Origin: Pelotomaculum sp. UBA4789
Lineage (GTDB): Bacteria > Bacillota > Desulfotomaculia > Desulfotomaculales > Pelotomaculaceae
Direction of reading: 5' to 3'
Assembly: GCA_002402945.1 (NCBI GenBank)
Contig: DHGV01000087.1
Coordinates: forward strand, 1-15,860
Length of the DNA: 15,860 bases
Part shown: positions 8,001 through 14,995 of the stretch, one piece after another
How the letters are laid out: every line of letters begins with the position of its first letter
Numbering within the stretch: position 1 is the stretch's first letter
Program-made: the position numbers and the translations under genes
Notes under the pieces: generated by a model
Seen by the model: only the letters and a program-made list of their open reading frames with translations
The model's database searches: none
Told to the model about the DNA's origin: nothing

Positions 8001-8037
8001 AGTGAGGCAAAGAGAGATTCTCTAGCCTCACTTTTTT
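8001..8037 (+). terminator. Intrinsic terminator after the S-layer-type gene
   Basis: AGTGAGGC (8001-8008) pairs with GCCTCACT (8025-8032), with an inner AGAGA/TCTCT stem in the loop, then a six-T run (8032-8037). The extended hairpin makes this a convincing monocistronic end. Confidence 0.9.
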
Positions 8038-8064
8038 ATTTGACCGCGTCATAATCCTGCAAAT

Positions 8065-8097
8065 AAAATATTTTAACAAAATATTAAAAAATATTTT
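8065..8097 (+). repeat. Three AAAATATT boxes upstream of the HTH-divIC promoter
   Basis: Two exact copies of the palindrome AAAATATTTT lie at 8065-8074 and 8088-8097, with a shorter AAAATATT at 8078-8085 between them. The last copy overlaps the first two bases of the -35 hexamer. They could be operator sites or simply act as an A/T-rich UP element for RNA polymerase; the sequence cannot separate these. Confidence 0.5.
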
Positions 8098-8124
8098 GAC
8101 AAAGGAGGGAATTGTTATTATTAT
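8096..8124 (+). promoter_or_regulatory. Strong sigma-A-type promoter of the HTH-divIC unit
   Basis: A perfect TTGACA (8096-8101) is followed after exactly 17 bases by TATTAT (8119-8124, five of six). Transcription would start near 8131, giving a leader of about 64 bases. The upstream A/T tracts look like a UP element. The AAAGGAGGG at 8101-8109 lies within the spacer and so would not be transcribed from here. Confidence 0.72.
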
Positions 8125-8194
8125 GAAGAAGACTTGTAATTGTTTTGTACGCATTTTGTGGACATTGTGATGTTCGAGGCAGGAGCCGGCGGTT

Positions 8195-8431
8195 ATGAAA
8201 ATTGAAATAAGGGGCGCCGAAAGGTTGAGTTTCCGGGAACGGCAGGTTGTGTCTTTGAAAGAGATGGGATACTCAACGGATCGGATTGCTAAAAATCTGG
8301 GTTTAAGCCCCAGCACCGTGTCAACTCTTTATAGCCGCGCCAGGACCAAAGGCTACGAGGTGGTTATTATTATACCGGGTCAGAACCTGGGTCTCTTTGG
8401 AATTGATGAGGAAGAGGAGGAGAAAGCTTGA
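8195..8431 (+). CDS. Small sigma-70 region 4-like helix-turn-helix protein
   Basis: This 78-residue protein is a predicted DNA-binding regulator. Residues about 11-50 form a sigma region 4 / LuxR-type HTH: LSFRERQVVSLKEMGYSTD, then IAKNLGLSPSTVSTLYSRAR, with the usual recognition-helix Ser-x-Ser-Thr-Val. A hydrophobic segment (VVIIIPGQNLGLFG) and an acidic tail (IDEEEEEKA) follow. It has no sigma region 2, so it is not a complete sigma factor. ATG 8195 has AGGAG at 8181-8185. Its TGA (8429-8431) overlaps the TTG start of divIC at 8428, so the two are very likely translationally coupled. Targets are unknown; the AAAATATT boxes above its promoter are candidates for autoregulation. Confidence 0.82.
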   Translation: MKIEIRGAERLSFRERQVVSLKEMGYSTDRIAKNLGLSPSTVSTLYSRARTKGYEVVIIIPGQNLGLFGIDEEEEEKA

Positions 8432-8844
8432 GTCAGCCGCTGAGGAAAGAGGAAATATTCTACACCCAACGGGAACAAGCGCGCCCCCGGAAAAAAGCCA
8501 GGGCCAGGAAATCTTTCAGCATCTCCAGAAGCAGGCTTCCCGCCATAGTTCTGTCCCTGCTTTTAGTCTACCTTGTTATATCATTCTGCTCCCAGTTCAG
8601 CAAGCTGTCTGTCATGCAGAGAAACGTGCAAAGCATTCAGCTGCAGGTGCAGGAGATGCAGCAAAACAACGCCGTCCTGCGTGAAGAGCTGCGCCTGGCG
8701 CAGAGTGACGCTTATATTGAAAAAAATGCCAGGGAAAAAATTGGCCTGTTGAAACCGGGCGAAACCAGGGTTGTGACGGTATCCTCGGGAACAGAGGACG
8801 TGAAAGCCCAGGCCCCGGTAAACCAAAATGTCATAGCTGACTAA
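8428..8844 (+). CDS. divIC: Septum formation initiator DivIC/FtsB
   Basis: DivIC is a bitopic divisome protein that pairs with FtsL and DivIB at the septum. The 138-residue protein has a basic cytoplasmic N-terminus (residues 1-36, many Arg/Lys), one membrane segment (about 37-57), an extracellular coiled coil (about 58-92, Gln/Leu/Val heptads) and the family motif YIEKNAREKIGLLKPGE (96-112), then a short polar tail. The start is TTG 8428, with GGAGGAG five to six bases upstream, overlapping the HTH gene's stop. This is the standard position for divIC, ahead of the S1 gene, but the yabP-yabQ pair that usually precedes it is absent. Confidence 0.93.
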   Translation: MSQPLRKEEIFYTQREQARPRKKARARKSFSISRSRLPAIVLSLLLVYLVISFCSQFSKLSVMQRNVQSIQLQVQEMQQNNAVLREELRLAQSDAYIEKNAREKIGLLKPGETRVVTVSSGTEDVKAQAPVNQNVIAD

Positions 8845-8871
8845 GGTTAACGGCGAAAACCCAGATGTTTC

Positions 8872-8901
8872 TTGACACTCTCCGTTCTGTTCGCATATAA
8901 T
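8872..8901 (+). promoter_or_regulatory. Near-perfect sigma-A promoter of the S1-domain gene
   Basis: TTGACA (8872-8877) and TATAAT (8896-8901), both perfect hexamers, are separated by 18 bases. Transcription would start near 8908, giving a leader of about 27 bases with the AAGGAGG site. No terminator is visible between divIC and this point, so the S1 gene may have both read-through and its own transcript. Confidence 0.8.
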
Positions 8902-8934
8902 TACACTAGGTTTTTAAAGCATTAAGGAGGACTT

Positions 8935-9327
8935 TTGTCAGTTATGCCGATTGAACTGGGGAGCGTCTTGGAGGGCGTTGTCACCGGGATTACAAATTTC
9001 GGTGCATTTATAGAGCTGCCCGGCGGAGAGACAGGTCTGGTCCATATTTCAGAGATCGCTGAGGTCTATGTAAAAGACGTAAATGACTTTATTAAGGCAA
9101 ACGATAAAGTCACGGTAAAGGTGATTTCTGTAGATCCGAAGGGTAAGATCGGGCTTTCCATGAAGCAGGCAAATCCTTTGGTGCGTGCACCAAAGAAAAA
9201 ATTTCAGCCATCTTTTGAAGACAGGTTGTCCAAGTTTATGAAGGAGAGCGAAGAGCGCCAGCAGGTTCTCAAGCGAAACACCGAATCAAAAAGGGGCGGG
9301 CGCGGCTCCGGAAAGAAAGCTGAATAG
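8935..9327 (+). CDS. yabR: S1 RNA-binding domain protein (YabR-like)
   Basis: This is a 130-residue general-stress/ribosome-associated type S1 protein; the exact role of YabR is not settled. A single S1 OB-fold fills residues about 9-78, with the GxVxGITNFGAFIELPGG strand pair and GLVHISEIA, then KGKIGLSMKQA. The tail (79-130) is highly basic, ending in an Arg/Gly/Lys-rich stretch, which suggests RNA or ribosome binding. The start is TTG 8935, four bases after AAGGAGG (8924-8930). ATG 8944 gives a family-like MPIELGS beginning but is 13 bases from that site, so I prefer TTG. Its position after divIC matches yabR of B. subtilis, but spoIIE does not follow. Confidence 0.9.
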   Translation: MSVMPIELGSVLEGVVTGITNFGAFIELPGGETGLVHISEIAEVYVKDVNDFIKANDKVTVKVISVDPKGKIGLSMKQANPLVRAPKKKFQPSFEDRLSKFMKESEERQQVLKRNTESKRGGRGSGKKAE

Positions 9328-9336
9328 ATGACAAAA

Positions 9337-9362
9337 GGCAATTCTCAGAGGGAATTGCTTTT
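9337..9362 (+). terminator. Terminator after the S1-domain gene
   Basis: GCAATTC (9338-9344) pairs with GAATTGC (9352-9358), leading into TTTT (9359-9362). The stem is short and AT-rich and the T run is interrupted, so termination may be partial. Confidence 0.6.
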
Positions 9363-9383
9363 ATTGTTTGGAGGCTGTAAGTC

Positions 9384-10259
9384 ATGAAACGTGTTGCGGC
9401 CATCGATATCGGCACAAATTCAACCAGGCTGCTGGTTGCGGATTACTCCGGCGCGGGTTTAAAAAGGATAGAGACCGGCCTGATCACAACCCGTCTAGGC
9501 AAGGGCATGAGCAGCGGCTTGCTGCTGCAGGAGACGATGCTCAGCACCGCGGATGCCGTAGGCTTGTTTTACCGGAAGGCCATTAACCTGGGAGCAGAAA
9601 GCGTGGTGGCCGCAACCACCAGCGCTGTGCGGGACGCTGCCAATAGAACAGAGTTTCTGGAGCTGGTTAAAAAAAGAACAGGATTGACTGTCAGGGTGCT
9701 GGGCGGCGAGGAGGAGGCGGCTTTAAGTTACCGGGGCGTGCTTTCCGGCCTCCAGGTCGAGCCGGACTCCACCGTAGTGGTGGATATTGGCGGCGGCAGC
9801 ACGGAATTCATCTGGATGCATGGGGAGCAGCTGAACCTGGTGAGTGTGAACGCCGGGGCAGTGCGCCTCACAGATACCGCTGCGGATGAAATTGTGATTT
9901 ATAATATCCTGCGGCCGACCCTTGAGGAAGTAAAGCAGTCAGCATTCGAATGCCTGGTAGGTGTAGGCGGGACAGTCACAACCCTGGCTGCCATAGATCA
10001 GCAGCTTGCTGTTTATGACCCAAAACGGGTGCACGGGTATAGCCTGAGTGCGGCAAGCGTAAACAGGATCCTGAAAATGCTTAACAGCATGGACATGGAG
10101 GAGCGAAGGAAGGTACCGGGGCTCCGGCCGGAGCGGGCGGATATAATAGTAGCGGGAGCAAACATCGTCAAGATAATAATGGACGGGCTCGGGTCGGAAA
10201 AGATGCTGGTCAGTGAATGCGATATTCTGGACGGCCTGGCGCTGGAAGAGTGTTGCTGA
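9384..10259 (+). CDS. ppx: Ppx/GppA family phosphatase
   Basis: Members hydrolyse inorganic polyphosphate or convert pppGpp to ppGpp; the sequence does not decide which. The 291-residue protein is the short form, with the two ASKHA lobes and no C-terminal HD-like domain. Visible motifs are the phosphate-1 loop DIGTNSTRLLV (8-18), GGEEEAALSY (107-116) carrying the expected catalytic glutamate, VVVDIGGGSTEF (131-142), and the second-lobe VGVGGTVTTLAAI (192-204). ATG 9384 has GGAGG at 9370-9374. Its TGA (10257-10259) overlaps the ATG of the next gene by one base, so the two are coupled. It sits where spoIIE lies in Bacillus. Confidence 0.9.
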   Translation: MKRVAAIDIGTNSTRLLVADYSGAGLKRIETGLITTRLGKGMSSGLLLQETMLSTADAVGLFYRKAINLGAESVVAATTSAVRDAANRTEFLELVKKRTGLTVRVLGGEEEAALSYRGVLSGLQVEPDSTVVVDIGGGSTEFIWMHGEQLNLVSVNAGAVRLTDTAADEIVIYNILRPTLEEVKQSAFECLVGVGGTVTTLAAIDQQLAVYDPKRVHGYSLSAASVNRILKMLNSMDMEERRKVPGLRPERADIIVAGANIVKIIMDGLGSEKMLVSECDILDGLALEECC

Positions 10260-11509
10260 TGGCGATATCAAATATAAATATTATTCGCGCCCTTTCAAGC
10301 AGGAATTACCGTCTTTTTTTTGCCGGCCAGGGCATCTCATTAATTGGTACCTGGATGCAGATGATCGCCATGAGCTGGCTGGTTTACCGCTTGACTGATT
10401 CCGCTCTCCTTTTGGGTGTTGTCGGGTTCACCGGCCAGCTTCCCAGTTTTATCTTTGCCCCTCTTGCCGGTGTCCTGGCAGACCGCTGGAATCGCCGCCA
10501 TATCCTCATTGCCACCCAGGTCCTGTCCATGCTCCAGGCTTTTATTGCCGCCGGGCTGATTCTCTCCGGCGCTATAACCGTCTGGCATCTGATTATATTG
10601 AGCCTGTTCCTCGGTTTTGTGAACGCTTTTGACATCCCGGCCCGCCAGTCGCTTGTGGTTTCAATGGTGGAAAAGAAGGAAGACCTGCCCAACGCTATTG
10701 CCCTGAACTCATTCCTATTCAACGGGGCCCGCCTGGTTGGCCCAACAATTGCCGGCATCTTGATCGCGGTCCTGGGTGAAGGCATGTGTTTTTTGATTAA
10801 CGGGATCAGTTATACCGCGGTGATTGCGGCTTTGCTGGCGATGAAAATAAGCATCAGGCAGAAGGAGGGCCATGAACCCCGCATTTTTCAGCAGTTAAAG
10901 GAAGGGCTCAGGTATGCTTTTGGATCAGAGGCCATCAGGGCTATCCTGACTTTGTCAGCAGTTTTCAGTATCGCGGGCATGCCCTATACCGTGCTGATGC
11001 CTATCATAGCCCGGGATGTTTTGTCCGGCGGGGCGAATACCTTTGGATTTTTGATCACGGCTACGGGTGTGGGCGCTGTAGTGGGCGCCCTTTACCTCGC
11101 TGTCCGTAAAAGCGTGGAAGGGCTCGGACAGTTGGCGCCCAGGGCTACCTGCATTTTCGGCATTGGTCTGATAGCGCTCTCGCAATCCCAGGAATTTTGG
11201 ATATCCCTGCCGCTGATGCTGCTGACCGGCTTTGGCGGGATGATCCAGATGGCATCCAACAATACTATTTTGCAGACCGTTGTAGATGACGACAAGCGCG
11301 GCCGCGTTATGAGTTTGTACACCATGTCTTTTCTGGGCATGGCTACTTTCGGCAACCTGCTGGCGGGTGTACTGGCCAGCCGTATCGGCGCTCCCGGAAC
11401 AATCCTGATGGGCGGCATAATTTGCATCATGTCCTCATTTTATTTTGCCGGCAAGGCGCCGATCCTAAAAAGAGAAATCAACCGGCATATCGGCAAAACA
11501 ACACTGTAA
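10259..11509 (+). CDS. MFS transporter (drug/siderophore-efflux type)
   Basis: This is a 416-residue membrane transporter of the major facilitator superfamily, probably with 12 membrane segments, resembling the EntS-like / MFS_3 exporters. MFS motif A is visible at about residues 71-81 (GVLADRWNRRH) between the second and third segments. A charged cytoplasmic loop, about residues 195-220 (KISIRQKEGHEPR), separates the two halves. A second-half motif A-like DDDKRGRVMSLY lies near 341-352. The frame extends upstream to 10217, but ATG 10259 gives the natural start MAISNINIIRALSSRNYRLFF, overlaps the Ppx stop (ATGA) and avoids a long overlap. The ribosome site is weak (GGAAG 10244-10248), so expression probably depends on coupling to ppx. 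Substrate cannot be inferred. Confidence 0.9.
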   Translation: MAISNINIIRALSSRNYRLFFAGQGISLIGTWMQMIAMSWLVYRLTDSALLLGVVGFTGQLPSFIFAPLAGVLADRWNRRHILIATQVLSMLQAFIAAGLILSGAITVWHLIILSLFLGFVNAFDIPARQSLVVSMVEKKEDLPNAIALNSFLFNGARLVGPTIAGILIAVLGEGMCFLINGISYTAVIAALLAMKISIRQKEGHEPRIFQQLKEGLRYAFGSEAIRAILTLSAVFSIAGMPYTVLMPIIARDVLSGGANTFGFLITATGVGAVVGALYLAVRKSVEGLGQLAPRATCIFGIGLIALSQSQEFWISLPLMLLTGFGGMIQMASNNTILQTVVDDDKRGRVMSLYTMSFLGMATFGNLLAGVLASRIGAPGTILMGGIICIMSSFYFAGKAPILKREINRHIGKTTL

Positions 11510-11642
11510 AACTGTGGTTTACAAAGAAATGATAGTAATATTGGAGACGGCAGCTAATTAACCAGTATATTGAAGAAACACAGCAGGAAAAGCCCCAAGC
11601 ATTGTGGAATAACGAGGTGTTAATCAGGGGGAATGGTGAACG

Positions 11643-13058
11643 TTGATGAACCTGCTCCAGAGGGTCAGCAGTTATATGTCGCAGCACCGGATGGTGGAGC
11701 GCGGCGATAAAGTTTTGGCAGCTGTTTCCGGCGGGCCGGATTCAATCGCGCTTCTGCACATTTTATATCTTTTAAAAGATGAACTGGGGATAACACTGCA
11801 TGTTGCTCATTTAAACCATATGTTCCGCGGGGAAGAGTCGGAAAAGGACGCTGTTTTTGTAGCTGAGGCCGCAAAGCGTTACGGCCTGCCGGTCACGGTA
11901 AAGTCTGTCGATGTCCCTTTTTACCGTACGCAGCGTCACCTGTCAAAGCAGGCCGCTGCCAGGGAAGTGCGCTTCGGGTTTTTTCGTGAGACCGCCGGCC
12001 AGGTTGGGGCGTCGAAGGTGGCCCTTGCCCACCAGGGAGATGATCAGGCTGAGACCATCCTGATCAACATCTTAAGAGGAGCAGGCACGGCCGGCCTTAA
12101 AGGGATCCTTCCGGTGCGGGAGGGTTTTTATATCAGGCCCCTGTTAAATGTGAGGCGCTCTGAGATCGAACTATTTTGCAGTGAAATGAACCTGGCTTAC
12201 CGCCAGGACTCTTCCAATCTAAAGCCTGTATATACCAGAAACCGGATCAGGTTAAACCTGATACCGCTGCTGGAAAAGGATTATAATCCGGAGATTGTTC
12301 CGTCCTTACAAAGACTCGGTGAAATATGCCGGGAGGAAGACAGTTACCTGGATGAAATGGCGGTTAAGGCTTTTCAGGGTGCACTGCTGGAAGCTGACCC
12401 GGGACGCATTTTGTTAAGCCTGGGTCGGCTTAAAGAAACACCGCCGGCTATCAGGCGCAGGTTGTTGCGGCGTGCCTGGCGGGAGGTAACCGGCGCCGCG
12501 GTGAATTTGGATTTTCAGCATGCCGAGGCAGCGCTTGAATTAATAAACAGCGGCACAACCGGTTCCCAGGCAGTTATGCCAGGTAAAGTTGTCGCAACAA
12601 TAATTTATACCACCCTTGAGCTGAAAGCGGCAAATGACAGCAGTGCGCTGCCGGAATACATTTATTCGCTGCAGATTCCCGGGACGACATATATACCGGA
12701 GACAGATATGACTGTGTGCGCACAGGTGACTCCGCGGGTGCGGGATCAAAGCCCGCGCAACCTGCCGCGGGGTGAAGCTTTGCTGGATTTTGACAAACTG
12801 CCGCCTGTCGTGTTTGTGAGACGCCGCCGGGATGGGGATGTTTTTCATCCTTACGGGCAGGTTTCCGAAACAAAATTAAAGGATTTTTTAGTCAAACAAA
12901 AAATTCCACGTGCAGAAAGGGACCGCATCCCCCTTATATGTACACCGGTGGAAATTATCTGGGTAGGCGGAATCAGAACCGGAGAGAAGTGGAAAGTGAG
13001 CGGCAGCACGAAAAAGGCGCTGCACCTGAAATTGATCCCAGGGAGATCAGACTTATGA
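11643..13058 (+). CDS. tilS: tRNA(Ile)-lysidine synthetase TilS
   Basis: TilS attaches lysine to C34 of the CAU-anticodon tRNA(Ile), so that it reads AUA; the enzyme is essential in most bacteria. The 471-residue protein shows the PP-loop ATPase motif SGGPDS (29-34), the N-type pyrophosphatase core with VAHLNHMFRGEES (54-66) and the HQGDDQAETILINILRG segment, a central TilS linker domain, and the C-terminal TilS domain (about 385-466; RRRRDGDVFHPYG and SETKLKDFLVKQKIPRAERD). The start may be TTG 11643 or the adjacent ATG 11646; an in-frame stop just upstream rules out earlier starts. A GGGGGA site lies at 11627-11632, a long spacing. The 133 bases after the MFS gene hold no clear promoter or terminator. 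In Firmicutes hprT normally follows; here ftsH does. Confidence 0.96.
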   Translation: MMNLLQRVSSYMSQHRMVERGDKVLAAVSGGPDSIALLHILYLLKDELGITLHVAHLNHMFRGEESEKDAVFVAEAAKRYGLPVTVKSVDVPFYRTQRHLSKQAAAREVRFGFFRETAGQVGASKVALAHQGDDQAETILINILRGAGTAGLKGILPVREGFYIRPLLNVRRSEIELFCSEMNLAYRQDSSNLKPVYTRNRIRLNLIPLLEKDYNPEIVPSLQRLGEICREEDSYLDEMAVKAFQGALLEADPGRILLSLGRLKETPPAIRRRLLRRAWREVTGAAVNLDFQHAEAALELINSGTTGSQAVMPGKVVATIIYTTLELKAANDSSALPEYIYSLQIPGTTYIPETDMTVCAQVTPRVRDQSPRNLPRGEALLDFDKLPPVVFVRRRRDGDVFHPYGQVSETKLKDFLVKQKIPRAERDRIPLICTPVEIIWVGGIRTGEKWKVSGSTKKALHLKLIPGRSDL

Positions 13059-13087
13059 TTGAAACGGCTGCTGAATTATGTTAAAAT
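13059..13087 (+). promoter_or_regulatory. Promoter of ftsH
   Basis: TTGAAA (13059-13064) and TAAAAT (13082-13087), each five of six consensus bases, are separated by 17 bases directly after the tilS stop. Transcription would start near 13094, about 36 bases before the ftsH start, leaving the AGGAGG site in the leader. Confidence 0.55.
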
Positions 13088-13129
13088 AATGGTTATGAGT
13101 CATTGCAATATAATAGGAGGAGTGGATTT

Positions 13130-14959
13130 GTGAACAAGGTAATAAAAAACCTCAGCATCTATTTGCTGATTGTTCTGGTTATTATCGCCTTGCTTAAATA
13201 TACTACGCCCACAAGCACCTTGCCCTCGCAGATCAAGTACAGCGAATTTTATGATGATATAAACCAGGGCATGGTAAAATCGGTTATTATCCGGAGTGAC
13301 AGCAACACTAACCTCATAAGCGGCGAATTAACTGACGGCACAAAATTTGAAACCAAGGGACCGGCTGAAGATGCCGTCCTGTACAATGTTTTAAAAGACA
13401 AGAAAGTGGAATGGACCAGCGAGCCGCCGCCCCAGCCCGGGTGGTGGACCAGCCTCCTGAGCACCTTGCTGCCCATTATCTTGTTAGTAGCCCTCTTCTT
13501 TTTCCTGATGCAGCAGACCCAGGGCGGGGGAAACCGGGTTATGTCTTTTGGCAAGAGCCGGGCCAGGCTGCACACTGATGAAAAAAAGAAGATAACATTC
13601 GCTGATGTGGCGGGGGCAGATGAGGTCAAAGAAGAGCTGGAGGAAATCGTTGAATTCCTGAAAAACCCCAAAAAGTTTCAGGAATTGGGCGCCAAGATAC
13701 CCAGGGGGGTACTTCTCTTTGGCGCGCCCGGCACAGGCAAAACGCTGCTGGCCAGGGCTGTAGCAGGTGAGGCGGGAGTGCCGTTTTTCAGCATCAGCGG
13801 CTCTGATTTTGTGGAAATGTTTGTTGGTGTGGGCGCCTCCAGGGTCCGTGATCTCTTTGATCAGGCGAAAAAGAGCGCTCCCTGCATTGTTTTTGTTGAT
13901 GAAATAGACGCGGTTGGCCGGCAGCGGGGCGCCGGTCTCGGCGGCGGTCATGATGAGCGTGAGCAGACACTCAACCAGCTGCTCGTAGAAATGGATGGCT
14001 TCGCGCCCAACGAGGGCATAATTATCCTGGCGGCCACCAACCGTCCGGATATTCTGGATCCGGCCCTGCTGCGGCCGGGACGTTTTGACCGCCAGGTGGC
14101 GGTCGATTCGCCGGATGTCAACGGGCGGAAAGAGATCCTCAAAGTCCACATGCGCGGCAAACCGGTTGAAGAAAATGTAAACCTTGAAGTCCTGGCTCGC
14201 CGGACACCGGGTTTCACCGGGGCGGACCTGGCCAACCTGACCAATGAAGCGGCGCTTTTAGCAGCCCGGATGAACAGGAAGAAAATCACCATGGCTGATT
14301 TGGAAAATTCGATTGAGCGGGTCATAGCCGGGCCGGAGAAGAAGTCCAAGGTGATCAGCGAGAAAGAAAAATGGCTGGTTTGTTACCATGAGGGCGGTCA
14401 CGCGGTGGTAGGATTTTTACTGCCGAACACCGACCCCGTACACAAGGTATCCATTATACCCAGGGGCCGGGCAGGCGGTTATACCCTGCTGCTTCCCAAG
14501 GAAGATCGTTACTATGCCACTAAATCCCAGCTGCTTGACCAGGTGACGATGCTGCTGGCCGGACGGGTTTCCGAAGACTTGGTGTTAAAAGAAATCAGCA
14601 CCGGGGCCCTGAATGATTTGGAACGTTCAACCGACCTGGTCAGAAAGATTGTCATGGAATTCGGCATGAGCGACCTGGGTCCGATGACTTACGGACGCAA
14701 GACAGATACGCCATTCCTCGGCAGGGATTTTTCCAGGGACCGCAACTACAGCGAAGAAGTGGCTAATGCTATTGACATCGAGGTGCGGCAGATCATTGAC
14801 CACTCTTACAAACAGGCAAAAGAACTTCTGGAAAAACACCTCGAAACGCTTCACCTGGTGGCAAAGACCCTCTTCGAAAAAGAAACCATCGAAGCTATTG
14901 AGTTTGCCGAACTGATGAAACAAGCCGGCGAGGGAGAGCGGACGAACGGGACAGTGTAA
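13130..14959 (+). CDS. ftsH: ATP-dependent zinc metalloprotease FtsH
   Basis: FtsH is a membrane-anchored hexameric AAA+ protease that degrades misassembled membrane proteins and selected regulators. The 609-residue protein has membrane segment 1 (8-24), an extracytoplasmic domain (25-105), membrane segment 2 (about 109-128), and a glycine-rich linker. The AAA domain has Walker A GAPGTGKT (198-205), Walker B IVFVDEID (253-260) and the second region of homology NRPDILDPALLRPGRFDRQ (304-322). The M41 zinc site is HEGGH (420-424) with Asp496 as third ligand. I choose GTG 13130 because AGGAGG at 13115-13120 is nine bases upstream and the protein then starts with the usual short MNKVIKN; an in-frame TTG at 13103 has no ribosome site. 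It follows tilS directly and ends at a strong terminator. Confidence 0.97.
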   Translation: MNKVIKNLSIYLLIVLVIIALLKYTTPTSTLPSQIKYSEFYDDINQGMVKSVIIRSDSNTNLISGELTDGTKFETKGPAEDAVLYNVLKDKKVEWTSEPPPQPGWWTSLLSTLLPIILLVALFFFLMQQTQGGGNRVMSFGKSRARLHTDEKKKITFADVAGADEVKEELEEIVEFLKNPKKFQELGAKIPRGVLLFGAPGTGKTLLARAVAGEAGVPFFSISGSDFVEMFVGVGASRVRDLFDQAKKSAPCIVFVDEIDAVGRQRGAGLGGGHDEREQTLNQLLVEMDGFAPNEGIIILAATNRPDILDPALLRPGRFDRQVAVDSPDVNGRKEILKVHMRGKPVEENVNLEVLARRTPGFTGADLANLTNEAALLAARMNRKKITMADLENSIERVIAGPEKKSKVISEKEKWLVCYHEGGHAVVGFLLPNTDPVHKVSIIPRGRAGGYTLLLPKEDRYYATKSQLLDQVTMLLAGRVSEDLVLKEISTGALNDLERSTDLVRKIVMEFGMSDLGPMTYGRKTDTPFLGRDFSRDRNYSEEVANAIDIEVRQIIDHSYKQAKELLEKHLETLHLVAKTLFEKETIEAIEFAELMKQAGEGERTNGTV

Positions 14960-14964
14960 TTAAT

Positions 14965-14995
14965 AAACCCGCAGCCAAAAGCTGCGGGTTTTTTT
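14965..14995 (+). terminator. Strong intrinsic terminator between ftsH and ndk
   Basis: CCCGCAGC (14968-14975) pairs with GCTGCGGG (14981-14988) around a five-base loop, extended by AAA/TTT on either side, with seven T (14989-14995). It ends only 27 bases before the ndk start. Confidence 0.95.

Noticed and set aside
8101..8170. AAAGGAGGG followed by a 15-codon frame from ATG 8123, a possible leader peptide
   Set aside because: The spacing is 13 bases, and both the site and the ATG fall inside the predicted promoter (spacer and -10), so they would not be transcribed from it.
13109..13114. Perfect TATAAT just before ftsH
   Set aside because: Initiation from it would remove the AGGAGG site from the transcript, and no -35 is present at 16-18 bases; the 13059-13087 promoter fits better.
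13484..14149. A 221-codon minus-strand open frame inside ftsH
   Set aside because: It lies opposite the conserved AAA domain and has no recognisable features; it is a shadow of codon bias.
14387..14403. HEGGH instead of HEAGH in the FtsH zinc site
   Set aside because: It still fits HExxH, and to my knowledge the Gly variant occurs in other Gram-positive FtsH proteins, so it is not a defect.
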